DNA from: Tridacna crocea
Lineage: Eukaryota > Mollusca > Bivalvia > Cardiida > Cardiidae
Length of the DNA: 64,000 bases
Assembly (NCBI GenBank): GCA_943736015.1
Contig: OX031065.1
Span: 1,681,501-1,745,500, forward strand
Direction: 5' to 3'
A model generated the notes under the pieces. The model was not told where the DNA came from, did not search any database, and saw only the letters and a program-made list of their open reading frames with translations. Shown here one piece after another: positions 53,953-63,813 of the stretch; the first letter of the stretch is position 1, and every line of letters starts with the position of its first letter. Position numbers and translations under genes: made by a program.

Positions 53953-54175
53953 CCCATTACCACACAATCCCTACTTTTGACGCCCCCTGAGAAAGAAGCC
54001 TTTTGAAAACACTGTAGGAAAAGGAGAAAATGCTGGTAACCAGCATTTTCTCTTTTTCCCACTGTGTTTTCTACTCTTCCCAAAACAATTTTCAATTTTT
54101 CAGTCACTTTTTTATCGTCTGCAAATGCTTTCAATTTGAACCAGTCTAAAATTTTGTCGTGTGGTAAAGAGTTAA
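53949..54175 (+). mobile_element. Family A MITE, head-to-tail with the previous copy
   Basis: TTAACCCATTACCACACAAT to GTCGTGTGGTAAAGAGTTAA; belongs to the TTTACC subfamily, unlike its neighbour, so this is not a simple duplication. Confidence 0.92.
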
Positions 54176-54227
54176 ATAAAATACTATAAGGAATGGTAAT
54201 GTACTAGTTTTCAAGCCATCATGGTTG

Positions 54228-54492
54228 TTAACTCGTTACCAAATGACAAAATTTCAGGTTTATGTTATCCAAATCGAAAGCATTTGCAGACAACTAAATA
54301 AAATTGACTGAAATTTTGAAATTTGTTTTGTGAGGGGTATAAAAACCTTTGGGAATAGGAGAAAATGCTGGTTACCAGCATTTTCTCCTTTTCCAACAAT
54401 GTTTCCTAGTTTCCTTTTCCTTTCCCAAAATGTTTTCTACAGGCCTCTTTCTCAGGGTCGTCAAAAGTAGGGATTTAGTGGTTATAGGTTAG
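54228..54492 (-). mobile_element. Family A MITE with an extra partial arm
   Basis: TTAACTCGTTACCAAATGAC to GGGATTTAGTGGTTATAGGTTAG; after the palindrome, TTTCCTTTTCCTTTCCCAAA repeats part of the right arm. Confidence 0.8.
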
Positions 54493-54649
54493 AATTCAGA
54501 ATTGTGTGGCAAAGGGTTAACTTCTCAGCATCTTTGCACAAACTTGATGTAGATCAATTCTATTGTTTTTTTGTCTTTCAAAGTTTATATGGTGTTCAGG
54601 TCACAGTTTTATGATGTGAACTCTCAATCACAAGTCATGTCCAAATCTA

Positions 54650-54838
54650 AAGTATTTGCACACAATGTATCAAATGTGGTTCAAATTGAGAACTTTGTGT
54701 CTGTTAGAGTAGAAAACATTGTGAGAAAATGAGAAAATGCTGGTTACCAGTGTTTTCTCCTTTTCTCTCAATGTTTTCAAATGCCTTCTTAATATCTCAG
54801 GTTATTTAAAACTGGGGATTGTGTGGTGATGGGTTAAA
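54650..54838 (-). mobile_element. Family A MITE, left end lost
   Basis: GTCCAAATCTAAAGTATTTG to GGGATTGTGTGGTGATGGGTTAA; arms GTGAGAAAATGAG/CTCCTTTTCTCTC imperfect. Confidence 0.72.
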
Positions 54839-55075
54839 GTCTCTGTATCAAAAGTGTAGAAGACACCAGACAGTACCTTTGAGATTGCCTTTACTAATGA
54901 ACCTACTTTTTCCGGGAACATAGAAGGATGGACCTGAAAATTTCCTTATCTGATTTTGTTTTTCCTCTTCCTAATTTTCCCCTAGGACATTTAGTATTTA
55001 TCATGTGATCATAAGATCAACTGGGTTTGTCTGTTTGAATCTTTTTTCTGTAAATATGTAGAATTAATGTTATGC

Positions 55076-55278
55076 TTAACCCTTCACCACAAAGTGCAGA
55101 CTATTAACAAGCCTTGGAAAGAAGCCTTTTGAAAGCGATGAGAAAAAAGGAGAAAATGCTGGTAACCTTAATATTTTCTACCTTATCAAAGAATGATTGC
55201 ACCATTTGAGCCAATTGTCGTCAGCAGATGTTTTCATCTGGGACAAGGCTAAAATTTTGCAGTTTGTAAAAGGGTTAA
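55076..55278 (+). mobile_element. Family A MITE, right palindrome arm missing
   Basis: TTAACCCTTCACCACAAAGT to GCAGTTTGTAAAAGGGTTAA; GCTGGTAACC joins to TTAATATTTTCTACC. Confidence 0.75.
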
Positions 55279-55349
55279 CTTGCAGAAAATGCATTTTTTT
55301 CTGTTCCTATAAAGTTTTTTCTTTACTTTTAAAGACAAATTCAATCACT

Positions 55350-55581
55350 TTAACGCTTTACCACACAATTCCGACTTTTAACGACCCTGAGAAAGCAGCC
55401 TTTTGAAAATACTGTGGGAAAAGGAGAAAATGCTGGTAACCAGCATTTTCTCCTTTTCCCAGTGTTTTTACCCTTGCCAGACTATATTTAAATTTTTCAG
55501 TCACCTTTATTGTGTGACTGTCATCTGCAACTGCTTTCAATTTGGACTAGTCTAAAATTTTCTCGTGTGGTAAAGAGTTAA
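55350..55581 (+). mobile_element. Family A MITE, complete
   Basis: TTAACGCTTTACCACACAAT to CTCGTGTGGTAAAGAGTTAA; an ACTGTGTGACTGTC insertion lies in the right half. Confidence 0.9.
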
Positions 55582-55611
55582 CATGTGAATAAGCATATCA
55601 TCTCTATGTGT

Positions 55612-55695
55612 TTATTGGCAGCGTAGATTAGGCCTGACTGCACAAAATGTGCAAAAAATGTGCAGTCTGATTTTTTATCTACAATGTCCAAATTA
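55612..55695 (+). mobile_element. Family B palindrome remnant
   Basis: GCGTAGATTAGGCCTGACTG and GTGCAGTCTGATTTTTTATC with a duplicated CAAAATGTG at the loop. Confidence 0.5.
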
Positions 55696-55699
55696 CTGA

Positions 55700-56600
55700 A
55701 ACATTCTTAGCAAGACTGATCTTGGAATTTCTCATAGTATGATCTTATTTCTTGAATAAAAATCCTCATTAGGTTATTTGACATTCTATGCTTCATATGG
55801 TTTGTACCATATTTCACCTAATTATGGCTCCCTCTCTAAAAGTAGCGCCCACCACCATTTACTTGTAAACTTCAAAGGCTGCGGGGACAACCCCCATCCA
55901 TGACATTATTGATGACATATCTTATAAATAAACTTACCAGTGTGGCACAAACATAAATTCTAACTTCACAAATTGATGTCATTAACGGTGACCTATCAGA
56001 ATATACATACACTTCCAATACCATAATAAACTTCTATCAAAAGTATATCAAAATTTGTCAACTTGCTGAAAAAAAATCTTTAAGAAAGTCAAGTACCCTC
56101 CCTAAACAAGTGTTCTATATAAATTGTGGATGCTGTTTTATATGCCAGTGAACCATGATTGGCAGTAGATTTTGCATTACATGCAGCAGGTCTTTCAAAG
56201 ACGGTGACCGTTTTGCACATGACACTAACTAAAACCTGGATCAAAGTACCATTACAGCCCTAAAATTTCAGGAAATCGGCTGTGAAGTAAGAGCACCTCA
56301 TTGGTGTTTTGTATCATGCCTGGCTCCTCAATTAGGTGAGATTACGGTATGTAATCTGCCAGTGCATTTAATGGTGCATTTGTGGACGACAATTTTACTC
56401 GGGCTCAAACGATGATGCTTGTTATTGAAAGTCTATAAAACGTTGTTAGAAAAGGTGAACAGCATTTTCTCCTTTTTCCAAAATGTTTTCACAAGCCTTC
56501 TTCCCTAAAGTCATTAAAGCTTAGGGATCGTGTGTTAAAAGCTTTACTAGATTTTTCTTTTTCCCCCACTATCTTTTCCCACCTTTCACCCACCATTCAC
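55700..56600. other. Intron stretch: old H-like tail and MITE scraps
   Basis: ATAAATAAACTTACCAGTGT, GACATCATTAACGGTGACCT and similar phrases recur near 32340-32420 and 45020-45100, part of the family H surroundings. An old family A hairpin remnant lies at 56400-56540. No exon found. Confidence 0.45.
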
Positions 56601-56622
56601 CTGACATATTCCATCATTAAAC

Positions 56623-56843
56623 TTAACCAAACAACGAAATTTTGGACTGGACCAAATTCAAAGCATCTGCAGACAACAAATTAAATCTTGTTAACAGGAT
56701 GATTTCTGACTTTGATAGGGTAGAAAATATTGTGGTAGAAGGAGAAATGTTGGTTACCAGTATTTTATCCTTTTTCCACAATGGTTTCTCTTGGCTTCAT
56801 TCCCAGGGTCATCTGAAGTCGAGGCTGTATGGTAAAGGATTAA
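56623..56843 (-). mobile_element. Family A MITE, diverged
   Basis: TTAACCAAACAACGAAATTT to GAGGCTGTATGGTAAAGGATTAA; followed directly, sharing the TTAA, by a right-half remnant to 56917 (GTCATTTGGTAAAGACTTAA), which ends about 30 bases before the exon 5 acceptor. Confidence 0.78.
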
Positions 56844-56947
56844 GCCAATTTTGTCGCTGGCAAATCCTATCGGTTGGGACTAAGTCTTCAGTCTTGTCAT
56901 TTGGTAAAGACTTAAGTATCTTAACTCTCATGTCAATTTATTTTCAG

Positions 56948-57130
56948 TTTACTGTCACAAAAGTTACCGATTCAGAGCACAGACATGCCAGAGCCTCAAT
57001 TACACGTCTACCAGCTTTCGATACGATTACAGAAAGTACAGAATTCCTCCGGTCCAATGGCGCCTCGCTCACTTCAACAGATACACTCACAAGCAATAGT
57101 ATCACTGCTTTGTTGTCAAGTAAATGGAGG
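56948..57130 (+). CDS. Gene 3 exon 5 (61 codons, phase 0-0)
   Basis: Strong acceptor TCAATTTATTTTCAG ends at 56947; donor TGGAGG|GTAAGT. The 183-bp exon encodes a polar Ser/Thr-rich segment beginning FTVTKVTDSEHRHARASITR and ending ALLSSKWR. It fits a cytosolic regulatory tail with many possible phosphorylation sites, including an RASIT stretch. The last 57 bases plus the donor are duplicated about 149 bp downstream. A MITE remnant lies directly upstream, ending about 30 bases before the acceptor. Confidence 0.68.
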
Positions 57131-57222
57131 GTAAGTTTGGAGATCTATTAACTTTTTACTGCACAGTTTCAATGGCTGTGAGAATATGGCCTTTTGAAAA
57201 CAATGCCGTATAAGAAGAACGA

Positions 57223-57290
57223 TCAACAGATACACTCACAAGAAGTAGTTGTGCAGCTTTATTGTCCAGTAAATGGAGAGTAAGTTTGGA
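57223..57290 (+). pseudogene. Partial tandem duplicate of the exon 5 3' end and donor site
   Basis: Positions 57223-57290 repeat 57074-57141 with a few substitutions. The duplicated coding part stays open (STDTLTRSSCAALLSSKWR) and keeps a GTAAGT donor, but the original acceptor is missing. Each copy is followed by a MITE-like left arm, so the duplicated block is about 149 bp. It could be a dead exon fragment or an alternative 3' exon part using the AG at GATCAACAG; nothing here decides between them. Confidence 0.6.
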
Positions 57291-57491
57291 GGTTTTACCA
57301 CACAATACCAAGTTTTATTAAGTAACTATTGGATATATAGAAGTTATACATGGAAACCGGTCCATGCGATACCAGTCACATTTCTGATTTCGTATAGTAC
57401 ACAGGTCATGACCCCGGCTTAATACGACTTGACCTCCGATCAATACAGTTGACCTCGTATCAATATTGATGACCTGCGACCAATGCAGAAA

Positions 57492-57565
57492 TCCTTGAAC
57501 GTGATTGGTTAAAAGTTCAGGTGCGTGAGTGTCTGCGCTTACTTTTAGCAAATCACGTTCAAGGA
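57492..57565. repeat. Short fold-back, about 26-bp arms
   Basis: TCCTTGAACGTGATTGGTTA and its inverse (AGCAAATCACGTTCAAGGA) around GTGCGTGAGTGTCTGCG; preceded by short GACCTCCGATCAATAC-type repeats (57415-57485). Confidence 0.7.
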
Positions 57566-57741
57566 GGCGGCAAAGTAAACGTAACCCAAAAATTGATATT
57601 TGTTTCCAGCAGGGTAGAAAACATTGTGGGGAAAAAGGAGGAAATGCTGGTTACCAGCATTTTCTCCTTTTCTCACAATGTTTTCAGAAGGCTTCCTTTT
57701 TTAGGGTCGTAAAAACCAGGGATTGTTTGGTAAAGGGTTAA
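57565..57741 (-). mobile_element. Family A MITE, left end lost
   Basis: AAAGTAAACGTAACCCAAAA through the palindrome to GGGATTGTTTGGTAAAGGGTTAA; one-base bulge in the left arm (GGGGAAAAAGGAGG). Confidence 0.8.
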
Positions 57742-57757
57742 TTAATAAAATTGTCAT

Positions 57758-57936
57758 TAATTAGGTGATTTCGTATTGGCCCAGTTACAGGTCCGAGGTC
57801 AGCGGTATTGGCCCGAGGCCGAATTGGCCCAGTTACAGGTCCGAGGTCAGCCGTATTGGCCCTCGGCCTTCGGCCTCGGGCCAATACCGCTGACCTCGGA
57901 CCTGTAACTGGGCCAATACGAAATCACTTGATTAAT
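57758..57936. repeat. Large GC-rich fold-back with one duplicated arm segment
   Basis: ATTTCGTATTGGCCCAGTTA, CAGGTCCGAGGTCAG and GTATTGGCCC appear twice on the left and once, inverted, on the right (to GGGCCAATACGAAATCAC); loop TCGGCCTTCGGCCTCGG is itself palindromic. Confidence 0.85.
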
Positions 57937-58029
57937 GAAATTATATTAATGACTGTGAGAAAGAAAGCTGTTGATAACATTGTTTAAAAAGGAGAAAAGT
58001 CCACAGATACCCTAATCAATGCTCCCTCC

Positions 58030-58255
58030 TTAACCCATTACCACGCAATCCCTACTTTTGACGCCCCTGTGAAAGAAGCCTTTTGAAAACATTGTGGGAA
58101 AAGGAGAAAATGCTGGTAACCAGCATTTTCTCCTTTTCCACAATGTTTTCAACTCTTCACAAAACAAATTTTAAATTTTCAGACACTTATTTTGTCATCT
58201 GCAAATGCTTTCGATTTGGACCAGCCTAAAATATTGTCGTTTGGTAATGAGTTAA
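58030..58255 (+). mobile_element. Family A MITE, complete
   Basis: TTAACCCATTACCACGCAAT to GTCGTTTGGTAATGAGTTAA; one base missing in the right stem (TTTTCCACAATG). Confidence 0.92.
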
Positions 58256-58440
58256 AGAAAACCCAGTAAACTCCCTCCCATGTTACTCTGGATATAAGAA
58301 TTGACCTGCCAGGAAAGAGTTGTGTAACAATTCATTGCATTTTAGATTGAGGTAAAATAGGCAAGTCCAAAGTTTTTACGAGTAGCCATATGCATTTTAT
58401 GTGTCCATATGTTAATTTACAAGGAACAGTCAAGAACCGG

Positions 58441-58666
58441 TTAACTCTTTACCAAAAACAAAATTTTGGACTGGTCCAAACTGAAAGCATTTGCAGACGA
58501 CAAAATTAACATTATTCAGATCTTGATATTTGTTCTGGGAGAGTAGAAAAATTGTGGGAAAAGGAGAAAATGCTGGTTACCAGCATTTTCTCCTTTTCCC
58601 ATAATGTTTTCAAAAGCTTTCTTTCTCAGGGTCGTCAAAAGGCAGGATTTTGTGGTAAAAAGTTGA
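58441..58666 (-). mobile_element. Family A MITE
   Basis: TTAACTCTTTACCAAAAACA to GATTTTGTGGTAAAAAGTTGA; palindrome intact. Confidence 0.87.
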
Positions 58667-58895
58667 CCGCCACAGAAACAAAAAATAAATTTGTTGACAT
58701 AGGTATGTCAAAAGGTTAACCTACCCTTCCAGGTCAATTCTTAGAGCCTACAATCATAATTATATGAACCAATGAGGTGTTTTTACTGCCTATTAAAGTG
58801 TTTGCTGGAATCAATGTCTAAATTATGCACGAGACTTCCATGGGAGGGAAAAAATGAAGAATTGGAATTTATCTTTATGGTATGATTTGGTGTAA

Positions 58896-59146
58896 TTAAC
58901 TCTTTACCCAAATACGAAATGTTAGACTGGTCCATATTGAAAGCATTTGCAGACGACAAATTTAGACTGGTCCATATTGAAAGTATTTGCAGACGACAAA
59001 TTAAAAGTATCTTAATTCATGAAATTTGTCTCTGAAAGGGTAGAAAACCTTGTGGTAGCCAGCATTTTCTCCTTTTTCAACAAGGTTTTCCAAAGCTTTC
59101 CTTCCCAGGATCGTGAAAACTATGGCTTGTTTGGTAAAGAAATAAG
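58896..59146 (-). mobile_element. Family A MITE with internal tandem duplication
   Basis: GACTGGTCCATATTGAAAGC...GCAGACGACAAATT is present twice (about 58925-58962 and 58963-59002); the left palindrome arm is deleted (CCTTGTGGTAGCCAGC). Confidence 0.8.
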
Positions 59147-59442
59147 ATCCTTAGATTGAAGGCTTTTGAAAATATTGTGCAAATCTGGTAACCAGCGTTT
59201 CTCTTAAATCATGATTTTTTTTAACCATTTCATCGACAATGACCCCATTTTAGGAAATCGTCATTTGCAAATAAGTTAAAATCTCAAAATTTGGTAAATA
59301 GTGAACCCTAGATTGCTAGAGAAATGTGATGGCAATTTTTGTGTGCAATAAGATACCAATGATTTGTATTTTTAAAATTTACAAGTAACAAAAACTTTGA
59401 TTTGTATCAGCCTGATATGGCTTGATCTTTTTTGCAGATGCA

Positions 59443-59532
59443 TTAACCCTTTATCAAAAGAGAAAATTTCTGTTTTCAAAAGGCTTCTTTCTCAGGGTCA
59501 TCAAAAGTTGGGATTGTGTGGTAAAGAGTTAA
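59443..59532 (-). mobile_element. Family A remnant, 90 bp, TTAA at both ends
   Basis: TTAACCCTTTATCAAAAGAG joins to GTTTTCAAAAGGCTTC and the normal GATTGTGTGGTAAAGAGTTAA end; most of the interior is deleted. Confidence 0.75.
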
Positions 59533-59962
59533 CTCTCTACCAGACGAAAAAATGCTAGCCTTGTCCAAATTGGAAGCATTTGCAGACGTCAATTTAACCC
59601 TTTCCCAAACAATCCCTGGTTTTTACGGGTGAGGAATAGAAGCCCTTTGAAAACATCGTGGGAAAAAGAGAAAATGCTGGAAACCAGCATTTTCTCCTTT
59701 TCCCACAATGTTTTCTACCCTACCATATAGAAAAATCATCTTTTAAGCAACTGTTAACTTATCATTTGCAAAACGCTTTCAATTCGGTCTGGTATAAAAT
59801 TTGCTGTTTGGGAAAGGGTTGAATGTTACTTAAATAATGGAATTTGATCTTGAAATGGTTGAAAACATTGTAGGAAAACATTGCTAGTTACCAGCACCAG
59901 GTTTTCAGAAGGCTTTTTTCCTAAAGAGTGTTAGAAGTCGTCATTGTGTGGTACACAGTTAA
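59529..59962 (-). mobile_element. Family A MITE split by another family A copy
   Basis: TTAACTCTCTACCAGACGAA to GTCATTGTGTGGTACACAGTTAA, interrupted at 59594; shares its left TTAA with the 90-bp remnant. Confidence 0.8.
59594..59822 (+). mobile_element. Family A MITE, TTTCCC subfamily, nested in 59529-59962
   Basis: TTAACCCTTTCCCAAACAAT to GCTGTTTGGGAAAGGGTTGA; loop GCTGGAAACCAGC as in 53722. Confidence 0.9.
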
Positions 59963-60032
59963 TCCCCTTTTGACAGAGCGTGGCTGAAATTATTTTTGCT
60001 GTGGTTTGTATTTTTCATATAATTTCTTTCAG

Positions 60033-60104
60033 GATCTGTCAAGAAAGATAAAAGATTATGGAGAAAAAACCAGATTTCGTAAGAGGATTGTTTCTAAATG
60101 GGAG
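60033..60104 (+). CDS. Gene 3 exon 6 (24 codons, phase 0-0)
   Basis: Acceptor ATAATTTCTTTCAG is excellent; donor TGGGAG|GTAGGA is acceptable. It encodes a highly basic, probably helical segment beginning DLSRKIKDYGEKTRFRKRIV and ending SKWE, directly before the ClC-7-like segment of the next exon. Confidence 0.65.
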
Positions 60105-60109
60105 GTAGG

Positions 60110-61190
60110 ATACTTCCTTTTTAATATTGATTCAAAACTCTAAGTGCAGATAGAGCACACATTTGGCATACCTCAGGTGATGGGAGCCATCAGATCCTTC
60201 AGCTGTATCTGGTGGATTGATATGCACCAAATTGGTACATTTTAATTGCCGGAAATATGCCAGTTTACCATTCTGAAAATTGTGAGGCTTCTCTTAAAAA
60301 GAAAAAAAAAACTTAAGTTTCAATTTTCTCTCAAAATCTTTCTATATTTCAGTTTAGTTTACAAACAGTTCATACAGTCATTATTTAGCATGGTTTATCA
60401 ATTTGGATTGAAGTTTTCACAGACAGATAAATTTATGTTAATAACTTCATCGAGGTTGTTTATGTCACTGCTAAACTACTTACAGTGGCGCGCCACATGT
60501 AAGATCATAATTATGATTGGCAGTTCAAATGGAAACGACCATTATACAGATGAGGTTAGATGTAGGTACGTAATTGGTTGAGTTGTTACGAGTGATAGAG
60601 AGCATGTTGAATACAAGTAGATTTACACAAGATGTAACTCTATCCTCAGTGTCTTATGAGTTATTGCCCTTTGTTATTTTACATGCTAACGTCTGTATGA
60701 AATTCTTCTGATTCATTATGGAAGGATTCAGACAGGCTTATCCAATTATGATCCAAAGAAAAACTGTTATGCTCTTGGCTCACAAAGGTGAAGGTCACTA
60801 TAAAACTTTGTATTAAAACTACTTCCATTCTCTTACACAAAGTTATCTGACATAGAAATCAAGTGAAAATTTGTAAACACAAGTAATACTTATTATGTAG
60901 TGAAAAACCCTAGTTTTTGGTGGTCACAACAACACTGGTTCATTTTGTTTTGAACTTTGTTGGTTTCACTGATCCATTGACAAGCCCTCCAACAAATGCA
61001 TTGTTTGGCCTACAACAGTTTTGGTGTTATTTAGCACTTTAATAGTTGATAAACATACTAGAGTAAGTTTTGTCATTTGATTTTCCTATAGTTCTGATGT
61101 CTATTTGATGTATAAATTACTCTTTGACAAGCTTGGTGTCACATACACATGTAATATACTGGTCCATCCCACAAATAGATATAAATGTAT
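60110..61190. other. Intron 6 stretch without recognised repeats
   Basis: One of the longest stretches free of MITEs. The open frame at 60246-60581 (111 codons) is AT-driven and lacks domain features. No exon with good splice sites seen. Confidence 0.5.
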
Positions 61191-61199
61191 AGCTTGTCT

Positions 61200-61345
61200 T
61201 TGCATAAGGGGACACTTATACCGCCTTGCTATAGAGCTAGGTTTTTTAGCAGTGTAGTAGAGCATTTGCCTTGGGAACTGGAGGCCCTGGGTTCAAGTCC
61301 GGCCTTGGGAGGTTATTTATCAGAACTGTTACAGAAACACTGCAG
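61200..61345 (+). repeat. tRNA-like SINE head directly upstream of exon 7
   Basis: TTTTTAGCAGTGTAGTAGAGCATT and GGGTTCAAGTCCGGCC are A- and B-box-like in tRNA spacing; ends about 20 bases before the exon 7 acceptor. Confidence 0.65.
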
Positions 61346-61363
61346 TTTACTGTATTATTTCAG

Positions 61364-61429
61364 AGTTTGAATTACGACACAATAGAAAATGAACTTCATT
61401 GGCAAGACAAGGAAAATCCCAATATCAAG
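61364..61429 (+). CDS. Gene 3 exon 7: segment resembling the ClC-7 cytosolic N-terminus; gene runs off the window
   Basis: Acceptor TACTGTATTATTTCAG and donor ATCAAG|GTGAGC bound 22 codons. Across the junction with exon 6 the protein reads KWESLNYDTIENELHWQDKE. Vertebrate ClC-7 has a K-Y-E-S-L-D-Y-D-x-x-E-N-x-L motif in its cytosolic N-terminus shortly before the first membrane helix; the spacing and most key residues match. ClC-7 is a lysosomal 2Cl-/H+ exchanger. No transmembrane exon is seen between 61430 and 64000, so the channel domain must lie downstream if the call is right. The motif is short, so the family assignment is tentative; the exon itself is better supported. Confidence 0.55.
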
Positions 61430-61478
61430 GTGAGCATGACTTTTAACGTAAAGCTATTTAGTCACTGGTTTAAACTGT

Positions 61479-61705
61479 AGTTCTTTACCACACAATCCCA
61501 ACTTTTAATGACTCTAAGAAACAAGCATTTTGAAAACATTATAGAAAAAGGAGAAAATGCTGGTGACCAGCATTTTCTCCTTTTTCGACAATGTTTTCTA
61601 CTCTAGCAAAGAAAGATTGCACCATTTGAGCCACATTGAAATTATCATCTGCAAATGCTTTCAGTTTGGACCATTCTAAAATGTTGTCATCTGGTAACAT
61701 GTTAA
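61479..61705 (+). mobile_element. Family A MITE 50 bases after exon 7
   Basis: AGTTCTTTACCACACAATCC to GTCATCTGGTAACATGTTAA; GCTGGTGACCAGC loop. Confidence 0.85.
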
Positions 61706-61767
61706 AGGGATGAAATACTTGAAAACCTGCATTTCCACTTTCATCCACAGCAACAAAGATTGAACGT

Positions 61768-61995
61768 TTAACCCATTTCCACACAGCAAAATTTTAGACC
61801 TATCCAAATTGAAGCGTTTGTAGACGACAATTTCAAAGTAGCTTAAATGGTGCAATTTTGCTTTGATAGAGAAGAAAACTTTGTGGGAAAAGGAGAAAAT
61901 GCTGGTTACAAGCATTTTCTCCTTTTCCCACCATGTTCTCATAAGGCTTCTATCTGAAGGTCATTAAAAATCTTCATTGTGTGGTAAAGGGTTAA
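61768..61995 (-). mobile_element. Family A MITE
   Basis: TTAACCCATTTCCACACAGC to CATTGTGTGGTAAAGGGTTAA; loop GCTGGTTACAAGC has one mismatch. Confidence 0.9.
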
Positions 61996-62118
61996 ACAAT
62001 ACTGGTTATGGCACATGAAAAGATAATTCATTCTTTTCTAAATTGAAAACATTTGCAGACAACAGCCTAAAGACACATCCTTACTTGCTTTCATCCAGTT
62101 TTCCAACCAATTTTATCT

Positions 62119-62348
62119 TTAACTCTTTCCCAAACGACAAATTTTTGGACTAGACCAAATTGAAAGCATTTGCAGACGACAATTCAACTCTTGCTGAAAA
62201 GATGATTTCTGTGTATGATATGGTAGAAAACATTTGTGGGAAAAGGAGAAAATGCTGGTTACCAGCATTTTCTCCTTTTTCCACAATGTTTTCAAAAGGC
62301 TACGATTCCAGACCCGTAAAAACCAGGGATTGTTTGGGAAAGGTTTAA
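62119..62348 (-). mobile_element. Family A MITE, TTTCCC subfamily
   Basis: TTAACTCTTTCCCAAACGAC to GATTGTTTGGGAAAGGTTTAA; shares its right TTAA with the next copy. Confidence 0.92.
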
Positions 62349-62573
62349 CTCTTAAACGACAGAATTTTTAGAGTTGTGCAAATTGAAAGCATTTGCAGAC
62401 GACAAAATAAATGTCGCTCACAAATTGAAACTTGTTTTTGGAAGAGTAGAAAACTCTGTGGAAAAAGGAGAAAATGCTGGCTGGTTTCCAGCATTTTATC
62501 CTTTTCCCACAGTGTTTTCAAAAGGGGTCTTCTGCAGGGTCATTAGAACCAGGGATTGTTTGGTAAAGGTTAA
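62345..62573 (-). mobile_element. Family A MITE, head-to-tail with the previous copy
   Basis: TTAACTCTTAAACGACAGAA to GATTGTTTGGTAAAGGTTAA; palindrome loop expanded to GCTGGCTGGTTTCCAGC. Confidence 0.9.
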
Positions 62574-62579
62574 TTAATG

Positions 62580-63240
62580 AAACTATTATCATTCTTGTAT
62601 CCTTGTGCCAAATGTTGCAAGGTTGCACAGATTAGAACTGATAGAAAATGTATTTCATTCATGGATAATATAAATGGAAAGAGGGGGTTGGTATCTTCAT
62701 AGTCCAAGAAAGAGCAAACAAAAATATTTTCAAAGCAAATGTTTTATCGGTGTTTGTTTGCATGATGGGTTATGAGAACTGGACCCCAACAGGATTCCTA
62801 TGACAAAATTGGCCTTTCATTGCTGAAGTATTACAGATTCGGGTAAGAATGTAATCGATCGGCAGATAGATGCTTCTTCCTTACATTGATTCATATTATT
62901 ATCGAAAAAGAGATTATCAATAATATCAGAAATGGCATTGAGAGATCACTGAGGACTCCTACAAAACAATAAAATAGAGTGTTATGAGGCAAAAATTGGA
63001 TAAACATGTGATAGACAAACTCAGAGTTGGAATTGAAAGTGCTACCAAGACCTATTTTCACACTGAATAACTGCAACTCTGATTTCCACAATCAGCTGTG
63101 AAAGCTTGTGAACAGTGATGACTTCAGAATTGTAAAATGAGTTTCCGAACTGATCAAAATGTTTTTAGAGTTCCTTGTATTCTGTTTGTTAAAAAAATCC
63201 AAACAGAATCAGAATGGAATGCCTCATTTGCAGCCAACAT
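62580..63240. other. Intron stretch with no recognised feature
   Basis: Appears unique; no MITE ends, no B boxes and no exon with ClC-like membrane sequence. Confidence 0.5.
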
Positions 63241-63252
63241 CAAACTGCTGGT

Positions 63253-63481
63253 TTAACTCATTACCAAACGACAATATTTCAGGCTTGTCCAAATCGAAAG
63301 CATTTGCAGACAGCAAAATAAAAGTGACTGAAAATTTGAAATTTGTTTTGTGAAGGGTAGAAAACATTGTGGGAAAAGGAGAAAATGCTGGTTACCAGCA
63401 TTTTCTCCTTTTCCCACAATGTTTTCTAAAGGCTTCTTTCTCGGGGGCGTCAAAAGTAGGGATTGTGTGGTAATAGGTTAA
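63253..63481 (-). mobile_element. Family A MITE, 229 bp, perfect palindrome
   Basis: TTAACTCATTACCAAACGAC to GATTGTGTGGTAATAGGTTAA. Confidence 0.93.
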
Positions 63482-63582
63482 ATAGGCGTTTTTACACAGT
63501 GTATATATACCTTGGGTCTCTGATTAAGGTGATTTTTCAACACCAAAATGAATGAAAACTTTAAAAAAATAACAACATGCAT

Positions 63583-63813
63583 TTTTACTCTTTAAAACAT
63601 GGCAAAATTTTAGACCTATCCAAATTGTAAGCATTTGCAGACAACAATTACAAAGTGGCTCAAATGGTGCAATATTTCTTTGATAGGGTAGAAAACTTTG
63701 TGGAAACTGGAGAAAATGCTGGTTACCGGCATTGTCTCCTTTTCCCCACAATGTTTTCAAAAGGCTTCTTCCTCAGGGTCGTTAAAAGTCGTCATTGTGT
63801 GGTAAAGATTTAA
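63583..63813 (-). mobile_element. Family A MITE, ends decayed
   Basis: TACTCTTTAAAACATGGCAA to CATTGTGTGGTAAAGATTTAA; loop GCTGGTTACCGGC and an altered stem (GGAAACTGGAG). Confidence 0.8.

Noticed and set aside
60246-60581. 111-codon frame in intron 6
   Set aside because: Composition follows local AT bias, with no domain features, and no good splice sites link it to gene 3.
6220-63480. Dozens of short open frames with similar peptides (ENIVGKGENAGNQHFLLFPQ)
   Set aside because: They are translations of the family A palindrome and arms in both orientations; they stop at element ends and show no coding pattern.
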